This document shows positions 16,916 to 26,345 of a stretch of 64,000 nucleotides of DNA, one piece after another. Numbering within the stretch: the first letter of the stretch is position 1; each line of letters opens with the position of its first letter. Position numbers and translations under genes: made by a program. The notes under the pieces are model-generated. The model searched no databases. It was not told where the DNA came from and saw only the letters and a program-made list of their open reading frames with translations. Source of the DNA: Actinophytocola sp963840275 (GTDB taxonomy: Bacteria > Actinomycetota > Actinomycetes > Mycobacteriales > Pseudonocardiaceae); the NCBI GenBank assembly GCA_963840275.1, contig CAWIYK010000005.1, positions 372,001 to 436,000 of the forward strand. The letters run 5' to 3'.

Positions 16916-17891
16916 GCGCACCGTCCAGCCGGACAGGGCTGCGGGTGGCCGCGGACTCGGCGACGGCGCACGCCAGCGCGTGTGTGCGTCGCGCGTCGTC
17001 GTACGGGACGAGGTCGGCACCCGGCCGGCCCAACACCGCGTCGACGAAGGCGCGGTCGGCGGCGAGCTTCGCGTCGTCGGGGTCGTCCGGCCGTCGTTCC
17101 GGCTCGCGGTCGCCGTCGTGGATCCACAGGCCGTCCTCGGCCAGGCTCAACGCGAGCCCGTCGGCGTACACCTCGAGTCCCGCGCGGTGCTTGCGGCGCA
17201 ACAGGCACGTCGCCGCGAAGGTGCCCACGGCGCCGCTCGCGAACCGCGACACCGCGCCCGTCGCTCCGTCCACATCGGACTGTGTGCCGCCTTCGGTCGG
17301 TGGCGTCCCGTCGGCCATCGCACACACCTCCTCGGTCTCGCCGACCAGCACCCTGGACAGGTCGAGCACGTGCACCGCCTGCTCGACCACCTGCCCGCCC
17401 GACCGGGCCCGGGTCGCCCACCAGGACACCGGCGGCACCTTGTCCAACCACGTCCCGATGACCAGCCGCACCGGGCGACCGTCCAGCAGTCGACGCGCCG
17501 CCAGTACCGCGCCCGCGTAGCGCCAGTGGTGCCCGACGGTGGTGAGCACGCCCGCCGCGGCGACCGCCGCCGCCGCCTCGGCCGTCATCGCCATGTCCAG
17601 CCCCAGCGGTTTCTCCACGAACATCGGCAGACCGGCCGCGGCGACCGACACCTCGATCGCGCCGTGCGCGAACGGTGGGACGCACACATACACCGCGTCC
17701 AGATCGGAACTCAGCAACGCGTGCAGGTCGGGTACCGCGCGCGCACCGAAGCTCCGCGCGAACTCCGCCGCGCGCTCCGGCAGCACATCGGTCACGGCGA
17801 CCACCACGGCGTCGGGGACCATGCCCAGCATTCGCGCGTGCCGCTGTGCGACACCGCCCGCGCCGACGAACCCGATCCGGCACTTTCGCAT
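16905..17891 (-). CDS. Gfo/Idh/MocA-family oxidoreductase
   Basis: A 328-residue NAD(P)-dependent dehydrogenase. The N-terminal Rossmann motif is IGFVGAGGVAQRHARMLG; LDAVYVCVPPFAHGA and PMFVEKPLGLDM carry the conserved EKP lysine; VGHHWRYAGAV and GQVVEQAVHVLDLSRVLVG follow in the substrate domain. Enzymes of this family oxidise or reduce sugars, inositols or related compounds. It is the first gene of the three-gene minus-strand operon ending with the putative selenoprotein, and divergent from gpgS across 94 bases. A GGGGAGG site precedes ATG 17891. Confidence 0.85.
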   Translation of the reverse strand: MRKCRIGFVGAGGVAQRHARMLGMVPDAVVVAVTDVLPERAAEFARSFGARAVPDLHALLSSDLDAVYVCVPPFAHGAIEVSVAAAGLPMFVEKPLGLDMAMTAEAAAAVAAAGVLTTVGHHWRYAGAVLAARRLLDGRPVRLVIGTWLDKVPPVSWWATRARSGGQVVEQAVHVLDLSRVLVGETEEVCAMADGTPPTEGGTQSDVDGATGAVSRFASGAVGTFAATCLLRRKHRAGLEVYADGLALSLAEDGLWIHDGDREPERRPDDPDDAKLAADRAFVDAVLGRPGADLVPYDDARRTHALACAVAESAATRSPVRLDGAHAG

Positions 17892-17985
17892 TCATGGCCT
17901 CCCCGTTGCGGAGTCGGGATCGGATAGCCGAGGTCAAAGGGTTCAAACGCGAGGCACCGGGAATCTCCCGTCCTCAGGAGGTCCC

Positions 17986-18963
17986 ATGTCGAATCAAGAA
18001 ACATCCCTCGTCACGGTTGGTGACTGGGTGGCACGACGCAGCTATCGCGCGGAGCAGTGGCAGCCGGCGGACCTGGTGGCGCGCAAGGACGGCCAGCGCG
18101 TCACGGTCGTCGTCCCCGCCCGCAACGAGGACGCCACGATCGGGTCGATCACCCGGTCCATCTGCCGCCGCCTACGCGACGACGTGCCGCTCGTCGACGA
18201 GCTGATCGTGGTCGACTCCAGGTCCACCGACCGGACCGCCGAGACGGCCGCCGCCGCCGGTGCGACCGTGGTCCGACAGGACGACGTCCTGCCCGCCTTT
18301 CCCCCGATGGACGGCAAGGGAGACGCGCTGTGGAAGGGGTTGGCGGCCAGCACCGGGGACGTCGTCGCGTTCGTCGACGGAGACCTGCGCGACTTCTCGC
18401 CACACTTCGTCACCGGGCTTCTCGGCCCGTTGCTGACCGACCCGGAGATCGGCTACGTCAAGGGTTTCTACCGCCGCCACCTCGACATACCGACCGGGAC
18501 GGAGGCCGACGGCGGTGGCCGGGTGACCGAGCTGATGGCGCGCCCGCTGCTGAACATGTTCTGGCCGCAGCTCGCCGGTTTCGTCCAACCGCTCGCCGGT
18601 GAGTACGCGGGCCGCAGAACCGTACTGACGCGGCTGCCGTTCGTCACCGACTACGGGGTGGAGATCGGCCACCTGATCGACCTGCTCGAGACCGGCGGCC
18701 TCGACGCGCTCGCCCAGGTCGACCTCGGCGTGCGACACCACCGGCACCAGTCGACACACGCCCTCGGCGTGATGTCCGCGCAGATCCTGCTGACCGTGCT
18801 CGACCGCCTCCGTCGGACCGGCCGGTTCACCGGTGAGCCGGTCATGACGCTCACCCAGTTCCGGCACGTCGTCGAGGGAGTCGGCGTCGGCCGCGAGCTG
18901 GTCCACCACCATCTGTCCACTGTGGAGCGTCCGCCGCTCGTGTCGGTGGCGGTGACAAGATGA
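17986..18963 (+). CDS. gpgS: Glucosyl-3-phosphoglycerate synthase
   Basis: A 325-residue GT-A glycosyltransferase (family GT81). ATG 17986 follows CAGGAGG. Motifs: VTVVVPARNEDATIGS, ELIVVDSRSTDRTAE, VVAFVDGDLRDF (the DxD-type metal site), YVKGFYRRH, GEYAGRRTVL and TDYGVEIGHLIDL. These fit GpgS, which joins glucose from a nucleotide sugar to 3-phosphoglycerate, the first step towards glucosylglycerate and methylglucose lipopolysaccharide in actinomycetes. A GT4 gene overlaps the stop by four bases, so both are translated from one message. Confidence 0.9.
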   Translation: MSNQETSLVTVGDWVARRSYRAEQWQPADLVARKDGQRVTVVVPARNEDATIGSITRSICRRLRDDVPLVDELIVVDSRSTDRTAETAAAAGATVVRQDDVLPAFPPMDGKGDALWKGLAASTGDVVAFVDGDLRDFSPHFVTGLLGPLLTDPEIGYVKGFYRRHLDIPTGTEADGGGRVTELMARPLLNMFWPQLAGFVQPLAGEYAGRRTVLTRLPFVTDYGVEIGHLIDLLETGGLDALAQVDLGVRHHRHQSTHALGVMSAQILLTVLDRLRRTGRFTGEPVMTLTQFRHVVEGVGVGRELVHHHLSTVERPPLVSVAVTR

Positions 18964-20099
18964 GTCTGACCGTCCTGATGAACGCCGGCCCCTGGCTCCC
19001 CGTGCCGCCCAACGGATACGGCGGTATCGAGAACGTGATCGCCACCCTGGTTCCCGAGCTGCGTCGGCGGGGTGTGCGGGTCGTGCTGTCCACGGTGGGC
19101 GAGAGCACCCTGCCGGTCGACCACCGGGTGACGCTGTTCGACGAGGGGCAGTTCCGGCACCTTCTCGAGCCCTACAACAGGGTGTCCGGCATCGCCCACG
19201 CCCACCTGCACCGGACGTTGACCGAGCTGCGCGCACGAGACGACGTCGATCTGGTGCACGACCACGTCGAGGTGGTCGGCCTGAGCACGTTCGCCGCCGC
19301 CGGCCGGCCCACGCTGCACACCCTCCACTGGGACCTCGGCAAGCACCGCGAGTTCTACTCCACGGTGGACTGCGGGCGCCGGTCGTGGCTCAACGGCGTC
19401 TCCGCCGACCAGCTGCGCAAGGCCCCGCCGTCGTTGCGCCGGAACGTGCTCGGGCACGTGCACCTGGCGACCCCGCTCGCCGACCGCCCGGAGCCGTCGC
19501 GGATGCCGGACAAGGCCGAACACGCGGTCGTGCTCGGCCGGGTCACCGCGGCCAAGGGGCAACACATCGCCATCCGGGTCACCAGAGAGCTCGGCGTGCC
19601 GTTGATCCTGGCCGGACCGGTCGGCCCGTTCCACACCCGCCGCGCACTCGACCACGCGCTGGCGGCCGACCCGGCGGTCCACCACAACCCCGACGTCCGC
19701 TACTGGTGCGACGAGATCGCCCCGCACGTCGACGACCACCACGTCCGCTGGCTCGGCACCATCGACGGCGACCAGCGCGACGACCTGCTCGCCACGGCCC
19801 GCGCCGCGCTGTTCCCCATCACCTGGGACGAACCGGGCGGCACCTCGGTCACCGAGGCACTGGCCCTCGGCTGCCCGGTGATCGGCTTCGCCCGCGGCTG
19901 TCTCCCCGAGCTGGTCGACCACGGCCGCACCGGCCTGCTCGCCGAGCCGGGCGACGAGGGCGCCCTGATCGAACGACTCATCTCGAGCAAGACCATCGAC
20001 CCCATGGACTGTGTCCGAGAAGCAAGACGACGCTTCACCCCGGCCGCGATGGCCGAGGGATATCTCCGCCTCTACCAGGAGGTTCTCGCCCGCACGTGA
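18960..20099 (+). CDS. Glycosyltransferase family 4
   Basis: A 379-residue GT-B enzyme. The N-terminal acceptor domain begins with LMNAGPWLPVPPNGYGGIEN, the usual GYGGIE loop; VLGRVTAAKGQHIAIRV opens the C-terminal nucleotide-sugar domain, and ITWDEPGGTSVTEALALGCP carries the EPxGxxxxEA donor-binding motif. Its start overlaps gpgS (ATGA), so it probably takes part in the same glucosylglycerate or polymethylated-glucan pathway, or in a stress glycoconjugate. The exact acceptor is not visible. Confidence 0.85.
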   Translation: MSLTVLMNAGPWLPVPPNGYGGIENVIATLVPELRRRGVRVVLSTVGESTLPVDHRVTLFDEGQFRHLLEPYNRVSGIAHAHLHRTLTELRARDDVDLVHDHVEVVGLSTFAAAGRPTLHTLHWDLGKHREFYSTVDCGRRSWLNGVSADQLRKAPPSLRRNVLGHVHLATPLADRPEPSRMPDKAEHAVVLGRVTAAKGQHIAIRVTRELGVPLILAGPVGPFHTRRALDHALAADPAVHHNPDVRYWCDEIAPHVDDHHVRWLGTIDGDQRDDLLATARAALFPITWDEPGGTSVTEALALGCPVIGFARGCLPELVDHGRTGLLAEPGDEGALIERLISSKTIDPMDCVREARRRFTPAAMAEGYLRLYQEVLART

Positions 20100-20160
20100 C
20101 ACCATCGGCGGGTGGGCGAAACCGGACGTTTCGTACGCCGGCCGCCGGGTATTCGCGGTC

Positions 20161-21126
20161 GTGACCGAGCTTGCCGCCGAACTCAGCGAATGGGTCGAGG
20201 AGGGGCTGACCGCGGAGTTCACGGACGCGGACGAGCCCGTGCTCCTGCGCGCCGACGGCTCCGAGGTGGAGACCTGGCGGGAGAACTACCCGTTCACCGA
20301 CCGCATGCGCCGGTCGGAGTACGACACGCTCAAGCGGCGCCTGCAGATCGAGCTCCTCAAGCTGCAGTACTGGGTGAGCGACACCGGCCGGCGGTTGGTG
20401 ATCCTGTTCGAGGGCCGGGACGCGGCCGGCAAGGGCAGCACCATCAAGCGCTTCACCGAGCACCTCGACCCGCGCGGGGCCCGGACGGTCGCACTCGGCA
20501 AGCCGAGCGAGCGCGAGCGTGGCGAGTGGTACTTCCAGCGGTACGTCCGCCATCTCCCGACGGCCGGGGAGATCGTGTTGTTCGACCGGTCCTGGTACAA
20601 CCGGGCCGGCGTCGAGCGCGTGATGGGGTACTGCACCGACGACGAGTACGACCACTTCATGCGCCAGGCTCCGGAGTTCGAGCGGATGCTCGTCGACGAC
20701 GGCGTGCTGCTCGTCAAGCTCTGGTTCTCGGTGTCGCGCACCGAACAGCGGACGCGGTTCGTCATCCGTCAGATCGACCCGGTCCGCCAGTGGAAGCTCA
20801 GCCCGAACGACATCAAGTCGCTGGACCGCTGGGACGCCTACACCGAGGCGAAGGTCGCCATGTTCCGCGCCACCGACACCGAGACCGCGCCGTGGACGGT
20901 GGTCAAGAGCAACGACAAGAAGCGCGCCCGCATCGAGGCCATGCGCAGCGTGCTGGCACGTTTCGAGTACGCCGACAAGGACCTCGACGTGGTCGGCACC
21001 CCGGACCCCCGCATCGTCGGCGCCGCCTCGACCCTCCTGGAGGAAGGCGAGGACGCCGCGACACTGAGCCCGACGCCCATCGCCCCGGAGGCCAACTCCG
21101 CCCCCGGGCCCGGCCTGCACCCGTAG
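20161..21126 (+). CDS. ppk2: Polyphosphate kinase 2
   Basis: A 321-residue protein from GTG 20161. The PPK2 core is clear: Walker A GRDAAGKGSTIKRF, the substrate motif GKPSERERGEWYFQRYVRHL, the Walker B/lid region IVLFDRSWYNRAGVERVMG, and the C-terminal WKLSPNDIKSLDRWD. PPK2 transfers phosphate between polyphosphate and nucleotides and usually makes GTP or ATP from polyP. The frame is open further upstream, inside the end of the GT4 gene, but homology starts near MRRSEYDTLKRRLQ, so the N-terminus is not certain. It converges with the large minus-strand operon, 17 bases away. Confidence 0.9.
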   Translation: MTELAAELSEWVEEGLTAEFTDADEPVLLRADGSEVETWRENYPFTDRMRRSEYDTLKRRLQIELLKLQYWVSDTGRRLVILFEGRDAAGKGSTIKRFTEHLDPRGARTVALGKPSERERGEWYFQRYVRHLPTAGEIVLFDRSWYNRAGVERVMGYCTDDEYDHFMRQAPEFERMLVDDGVLLVKLWFSVSRTEQRTRFVIRQIDPVRQWKLSPNDIKSLDRWDAYTEAKVAMFRATDTETAPWTVVKSNDKKRARIEAMRSVLARFEYADKDLDVVGTPDPRIVGAASTLLEEGEDAATLSPTPIAPEANSAPGPGLHP

Positions 21127-21143
21127 CGAGCGTCCCGCGGTCG

Positions 21144-22655
21144 TCAGTCCGCGGTGAGCACGTCGAACTGGAGGCGCATGGTCGGCGGCGTCGCCAGGGG
21201 CACGCGGCGGCGCTGTTGCCACAGCACCGGCGTCCCGTCCGTGCGACGGCCGAGTATGTGGCGGCGTTCGATCTGGAGGCCGTCGACGGGGAGGGTGGCG
21301 GGGTCGAGGCGGTGGACCGATCCGCCGCCGCCGGCCGGGGTCGGTCGCAGCAGTGTGCTCACCGGTGGCGGGAACAGCCGGCGCGCGCCCGGTCGGGTGA
21401 GGTCGGCCAGGCGGCCCTGGATCAGCCTGCGTGGTCCGGTCTCGGTGGGCTCGACGGGGTAGGGATGCCAGTGCGGCGCGCCTTCGCCGCCGGGCCAGTA
21501 CGTGTAGCCGGGCTGCGGGGTCGGCTCCGGCGGGGCCGGCGGCGCGGCCGGCCGGGCGGGTGTCTCCAGGTCTCGGCCCGCGGCCCGGCGCTCGACGGCC
21601 CAGACCAGGTTCGCGTCCTCGTCGACGCCGAAGTCCACCTGGTCGAGCACCGGTCCCCGCAGTGCCGACACGACCGTCGGCCAGAGGACGAGCGAGCGTT
21701 GGTCCAGTCCGGTGACCTGGAAGAGGGTCCAGCCGTCGGCCGGGGTCTCGAGTACGTGCGGCTCGTCGAACGAGTCCACGACGACGACCTCGTGCAGCGT
21801 CACCACGTGCCCCGCCTGCACCACCACCGGGAAGGTGAACCAGTCCCCGGAGTGCGACGACACCAGCTCCACCAGCAGGAGCGTCGCGAAGTGGCCTCGG
21901 TCGGGGGCGTACGCCCCGACGTCGGCACGGCTCTCCTCCAGCTGCCACCACCGCGGGTTCGGCGCGCCCGGGTACTGCACGCGCGTCGGGAGCACCGGCA
22001 CCGCGTCGGGCGGCCGCGGCGGGGTCGGCATCGGCGCGGTGGCGTCGACCGACCACCAGTCCAGCGAGCCGCCGTCGTGCCGCCGCAGGGTCAGGGTGGT
22101 CGGTCCCGCGCGGAAGTTCGCGTCGTACGCGAGCTCGGTGGAGTTCCACAGGTCGCGCGGCGACCTCGGTGGCAGCTCGGGGAACCACTCGTCGGGCAGC
22201 TCGAGGGTCTGCCGCCGGCGGAACAGCACGCGCCCGTCGAAGCCGAGGTCGTCGAGCACGTCGTACGGCGCGGGCAGGCGGGCGAGGCGTAGGTCGGGGT
22301 CATCCTCGGGCAGCGGCCGGCCCGCCGCCGTGGCGGCCTCCGACACCGCCCGGCCGATCGAGATCCGGCGGCCCACGGTCCAGAAGTCGTCGGGTTCGCC
22401 CTCGACGATCGCTTCCGCCGGGACCAACCGGGGGTCCAGCAGCGGGTCGTTGTCGAACGGGCGGATCGGCACCTGGGCCGCGCGGTACTCCACGCGAACC
22501 GGCGAGCCGCCGTCCTCGCCCTGGTGCTCGCCGAGCTGCCACTGCCGGCCGAGGAACCACAGCGGGTCGGCCACCTCGGCGCGCAGCCCGCGCGCGAGGT
22601 CGGCGGTCGCGTGCACGGCCTCCAGCCTGCGACGGGTGTCGAAGCGGTAGGGCAT
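21144..22655 (-). CDS. Uncharacterised protein, last gene of the 13.7-kb five-gene operon
   Basis: A 503-residue protein I do not recognise. It begins MPYRFDTRRRLEAVHATADL and has repeated short motifs rich in Trp and Pro (DPLWFLGRQWQLGEHQGEDG, LDWWSVDATAP, RWWQLEESRADVG, HSGDWFTFPVVVQAG). There is no signal peptide or membrane helix. The stretch PARPAAPPAPPEPTPQPG is a flexible linker in the C-terminal third. It starts 12 bases after the upstream gene's stop, so it belongs to the operon running from 34848. The order and coupling suggest that it works with the other four large proteins, but nothing in it points to an enzymatic reaction. Confidence 0.7.
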   Translation of the reverse strand: MPYRFDTRRRLEAVHATADLARGLRAEVADPLWFLGRQWQLGEHQGEDGGSPVRVEYRAAQVPIRPFDNDPLLDPRLVPAEAIVEGEPDDFWTVGRRISIGRAVSEAATAAGRPLPEDDPDLRLARLPAPYDVLDDLGFDGRVLFRRRQTLELPDEWFPELPPRSPRDLWNSTELAYDANFRAGPTTLTLRRHDGGSLDWWSVDATAPMPTPPRPPDAVPVLPTRVQYPGAPNPRWWQLEESRADVGAYAPDRGHFATLLLVELVSSHSGDWFTFPVVVQAGHVVTLHEVVVVDSFDEPHVLETPADGWTLFQVTGLDQRSLVLWPTVVSALRGPVLDQVDFGVDEDANLVWAVERRAAGRDLETPARPAAPPAPPEPTPQPGYTYWPGGEGAPHWHPYPVEPTETGPRRLIQGRLADLTRPGARRLFPPPVSTLLRPTPAGGGGSVHRLDPATLPVDGLQIERRHILGRRTDGTPVLWQQRRRVPLATPPTMRLQFDVLTAD

Positions 22656-22667
22656 ACCGATGTCCCT

Positions 22668-25600
22668 TCAGAGCTGGATGGCCGTCGCGCCGTTCGTGGG
22701 CAGCAACGGCAGCGGCGCGGCGCCGGAGATCTCGTCGAGGTCGGACGGCATCGCCATCCGCGCCCGCGCGAGCAGGCGGGTCTCGGCGGCGATCGTGACG
22801 AGTGTCGCGGCGTCGAGCGGCTTCGACAGGTCGGGCGGTGCGGCGAGCAGGATCGCCTGTGGAGCGCGGGCCCCCGGCGCGTCGAAACCGAAGGCGCCCG
22901 TGGACGTCTGCTCGGCGCCCGGGATCGACTCGGCGAAGCGGTCGAGCCGACCGACGGCGAAGGTTTCCCCTGTCCCGAGGTCGAGGCTCGCCGGCGCGTG
23001 CGCGGTGACGAGACGCCGAATGTCGGCGGCGTTCTGCTGCCACGGATCCTGCGGCCGGTTCGTCCACGACGTGAGCCGGGCGCCGATGCCGGCCGCCGTC
23101 CCGGCCGCGAGCTGGAACGCCTCGAGTCGTGCCATGGCGGGCCGCACCGGCGCGAGGTACGCGAGCCACTGGCGGTCCAGGTCCGGCAGCTGCGAAAGCG
23201 CGGGGAGGTCGGCGCGTCGCAACTGTCCGCAGACCGCGAGCTGGCCGGTGGGGGAGACGAGCGCGGCGATCGCGGCCGCGAGCTGCAGCGGGTCGAGACC
23301 GTCGGCCGCCGTGCCGCTCGGGGCGGCCGCGAGTCGCTCGCTCAGCAGCCGGTGCGCCTCGGCCGCCGGATTCTCGCTTTCCGGTAGGAGTCCCCACTTT
23401 CGTGCCACCTGGACCGCGTCGGTCGCACCGGTGGCGAGCCGGTCGAGGAGTGCCTCGGCGACGGCTCGCAGGTCCGCCAGCCGTTGCCGCAGCAGCGCCC
23501 CAGTCGTGCCGGTGGGGCCGGGAACGCCGGTCTCGACCGCGTCCTCCGGTACCGCGGGAACCCGCCCGACCATCGCGACGAGTCGCACCGCGCGGGCGTA
23601 GCGCGTCGATCCGTCGCGAGCGGCGAACTCCGCACCACCAAGGGGAACGGCCGCCAGCACCGCCTGCTCCAACGCGCCGAGCGGAAGCGCGAGCGCGTCC
23701 GCGGGCTGGAGATCGAGATCGGCGAGCGTCACGGTCGCCGCGCCGCCGGCGCCGGTCACGTCCCAGCGCCACTGCTGCGCGCCGCCGACCCGGTCCCGGA
23801 CGAACGCCGCGACGGCCGGATCGGCGACCGCCGACGGGCTCACGGCGGCGCGGGTCACCGGATCGGACGGCAGCGACGGCGGCGCGGCGTCGGGCAGCAC
23901 CAGCAAACTGCAGGTCTCGGCGGGCCGGCTCTCCCGGCGCGTCCGGAGGACGTCCAGCTCGGGCGGTCGGCCCAGCCCGGCCGCGGCGTCGAGCGCCGTT
24001 CCCGCCGACCCGGCGCGACCTTCGACGACCCGGTGGACCGCGTCGGCGAGCAACAGGTCGGAGTACACGTCGACGGCCGCGCGCAGCTCGACCAGCTCCG
24101 CCAGAACCTCCTCGGGCAGCCCGAGCGACGTCGGCGGCGCGGCGAGCACGCGGAGCCCGTGGCAGGTCCGGCGGGTGCCGTTGGCGCCACGTAAGGGGAA
24201 CAGCCCGCGGATCCGGTCGATCGTGGCCGGTGTGCCGATCGCGCGCTCCACCTCGCGGCCGAGTGCCTCCGCGGGATGCGCGCCGCGCCGAACCTCCTCG
24301 GCGAGGCGCTCGGCCCGCCGCGCCGTCGTCGACGTGACGTCCATGTGCCAGCGCGCCGGCTCCGGGTCGTTGATCGCCCGGTCCCGGATCAGCGCGGCGG
24401 TGAGCGCCTGCGAGAGCGAGGGCGCGTGCAGCAGCCGGCCGGCCGTCGGGCCGTGCGGGCCCGGCGCCGGGCGGTCCACCCAGCCGTACGCGCCCAGCAG
24501 CGGCGGCTCGTCCTGCAGTCGGCGCAGGCGACTGCGCGCGATGCCGGTGAGCCACGGGTCGATCCGGTAGGTCGCGCAGTCGATCGCCGCCGGGAGCAGG
24601 CGCTCGATGTCCTTGGCGACCCCGCCGGTCGTCCGGCGCAGCACGTCCTCGATCTGCCGGTACGCCCGCGCGGTCCCGGTCTCCGCGTCGAGGTCGGCCG
24701 GTACGACGGCCTCGAGCCAGGTCGACAGCACCTGCGGGGGCTCCGGTTCGGTGGGGACGGCGACCGGGTCGAGCGTCCCGAGCCGGGCGCCGAGCTTCTC
24801 CCGCCCGATGTCGCCGAGCGCGACCTGCAGGGAACGGATCACCAGCCGCAGGAACACACTCCTGGTGGGAAGTCCGAGCGCGTCCTGCACGGCGACGGTC
24901 GCGGCGAACGTGGTCGGCGCGGCGCGGGCGAGATCCAGCAGCGCGCCGACGACCGTGCCGACGGTGGTGTCGGCCGGCAGTCCGGCGGGCGTGACGAGTG
25001 GCAGGCGGATCCGGCGGGTCCAGCCGCGGGCGCCGTAGCGACGCCGGGGTCGCAGGCCGAGCGCGCGGATCAGCGGATACGTCGTGTTCCACTCGCGCAG
25101 CAGCCGTGCCCAGTCGACCGGGAACCCGGTCGCCATCAGCCCGAACATCCACAGCTCGATCGGGAGCAGGAAGCGCGCGGCGTAGCTGGACGACGCGGGC
25201 GGTTGGGCGAGCAGCTCGAGGAGCCGGTCGGCGTCCGCCCCGCCCGTCGCGCCGCGTCCCGCCGAGACCGCGGCGTCGGCCCACACGTCCCGCAGCGTAA
25301 GGAGCGCCGCACGCATCGTCTCCTCGACCGGCGAGTCGGTCGGCGCGGGGACCCAGGTGGCGAGCGAGGTCGCCGGGAGCAGCCCGTACGGCTGGCCGCC
25401 GACGCGCACGGTCGGGAACGCGCCGAGCGGGTCGAGGTTGTCCGCCGCCCAGTCCTGCGCCTGCGCCACCCGGGGGCCGAGCCCGAACACGTCGGTGAAC
25501 GTGTGCCCGACGAGCGCGGGCCACAGCCCGGTCAGCAGCCAGCGGGCCGTGCGGTGATGCTCCGTGGAGTCGCCGGGCACCGGACCGATCAGGTCGCGGT

Positions 25601-26345
25601 CGCCGGTGAGCACCAGGCTGAGCTGGCTCTCGAGGTTGCGGGGGCCGCGGTGGAGCAGCTCCAGCCAGACGTCCGGGTTCCCACCCAGGTCCGGCGCCGG
25701 GCCGTCGTCGACCGCGTTCGTCGGCGCACCGGGCGGGAGGATGCCGAGCCGCCCGGCGTCCCGGTGGCTGGCGAACAGCGCGGCCGGCGAGGTGTCGCCC
25801 AGCCCGACGACGTAGATCGCGTCGAGGTCGTCGGCCCGCTCGCCGAGGTCGATGGTGGTCGCCAGGCCCGCCTCGGTCGCCTCGGCGAACGACTCCCACC
25901 ACCGCCGGTCGCCGGGGAGCTCGGGATCGGGCGGCTCCATCCGCAGCCGCGCCTGGTCGACGGGCAGCGTCGCGGCGAGGTCCGGCGCCTCGCCGCCGCG
26001 CGCGAGCCAGACCTGAAGCTCGGGCGGGAAGTCCATGATCCGGGTGAACAGTGTCTCGTCGTCGTCCGCGAGTGGTGCCAGACCGGCCGACGACTGCCGG
26101 ACCAGCCAGGCCGCACGGGCCGCGCCGTGCTGCTCGGCGAAGCCGCGCCAGGCCGCGACCGCTTCCGGCGTCTCGTGCTCGGTCCCGGCGATCGCGAGGT
26201 AGCGCTCGAGGTCGGCCAGTTCGGCCGTCGTCGCCACCGGCTCGTGCCGGTCGAACCACGGCTCGTCGGGGATCACCCGGAGCCGGAGCAGGTTCCCGTC
26301 GAACCGGGTCTCCAAGCGGAGCGGGAGCAGGACCGCGGACCTCAC
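22668..26345 (-). CDS. Uncharacterised giant protein (1225 residues) of the five-gene operon
   Basis: GTG 26345 overlaps the upstream stop by four bases (GTGA). The protein is long, Ala/Leu/Arg-rich and predicted cytoplasmic, with no signal peptide or membrane segment. Recognisable stretches include AVLLPLRLETRFDGNLLRLR at the N-terminus, a GLWPALVGHTFTDVFGLGPR segment, VGGQPYGLLPATSLATW near residue 340, and a C-terminal helical half with many Ala-rich heptads. I know no named domain that fits. The N-terminal PVRLETRF-like motif is seen in other uncharacterised bacterial proteins of this size, but I cannot assign it. Its equal GC content and codon use to neighbours argue against a recent foreign origin. 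Confidence 0.7.
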   Translation of the reverse strand: MRSAVLLPLRLETRFDGNLLRLRVIPDEPWFDRHEPVATTAELADLERYLAIAGTEHETPEAVAAWRGFAEQHGAARAAWLVRQSSAGLAPLADDDETLFTRIMDFPPELQVWLARGGEAPDLAATLPVDQARLRMEPPDPELPGDRRWWESFAEATEAGLATTIDLGERADDLDAIYVVGLGDTSPAALFASHRDAGRLGILPPGAPTNAVDDGPAPDLGGNPDVWLELLHRGPRNLESQLSLVLTGDRDLIGPVPGDSTEHHRTARWLLTGLWPALVGHTFTDVFGLGPRVAQAQDWAADNLDPLGAFPTVRVGGQPYGLLPATSLATWVPAPTDSPVEETMRAALLTLRDVWADAAVSAGRGATGGADADRLLELLAQPPASSSYAARFLLPIELWMFGLMATGFPVDWARLLREWNTTYPLIRALGLRPRRRYGARGWTRRIRLPLVTPAGLPADTTVGTVVGALLDLARAAPTTFAATVAVQDALGLPTRSVFLRLVIRSLQVALGDIGREKLGARLGTLDPVAVPTEPEPPQVLSTWLEAVVPADLDAETGTARAYRQIEDVLRRTTGGVAKDIERLLPAAIDCATYRIDPWLTGIARSRLRRLQDEPPLLGAYGWVDRPAPGPHGPTAGRLLHAPSLSQALTAALIRDRAINDPEPARWHMDVTSTTARRAERLAEEVRRGAHPAEALGREVERAIGTPATIDRIRGLFPLRGANGTRRTCHGLRVLAAPPTSLGLPEEVLAELVELRAAVDVYSDLLLADAVHRVVEGRAGSAGTALDAAAGLGRPPELDVLRTRRESRPAETCSLLVLPDAAPPSLPSDPVTRAAVSPSAVADPAVAAFVRDRVGGAQQWRWDVTGAGGAATVTLADLDLQPADALALPLGALEQAVLAAVPLGGAEFAARDGSTRYARAVRLVAMVGRVPAVPEDAVETGVPGPTGTTGALLRQRLADLRAVAEALLDRLATGATDAVQVARKWGLLPESENPAAEAHRLLSERLAAAPSGTAADGLDPLQLAAAIAALVSPTGQLAVCGQLRRADLPALSQLPDLDRQWLAYLAPVRPAMARLEAFQLAAGTAAGIGARLTSWTNRPQDPWQQNAADIRRLVTAHAPASLDLGTGETFAVGRLDRFAESIPGAEQTSTGAFGFDAPGARAPQAILLAAPPDLSKPLDAATLVTIAAETRLLARARMAMPSDLDEISGAAPLPLLPTNGATAIQL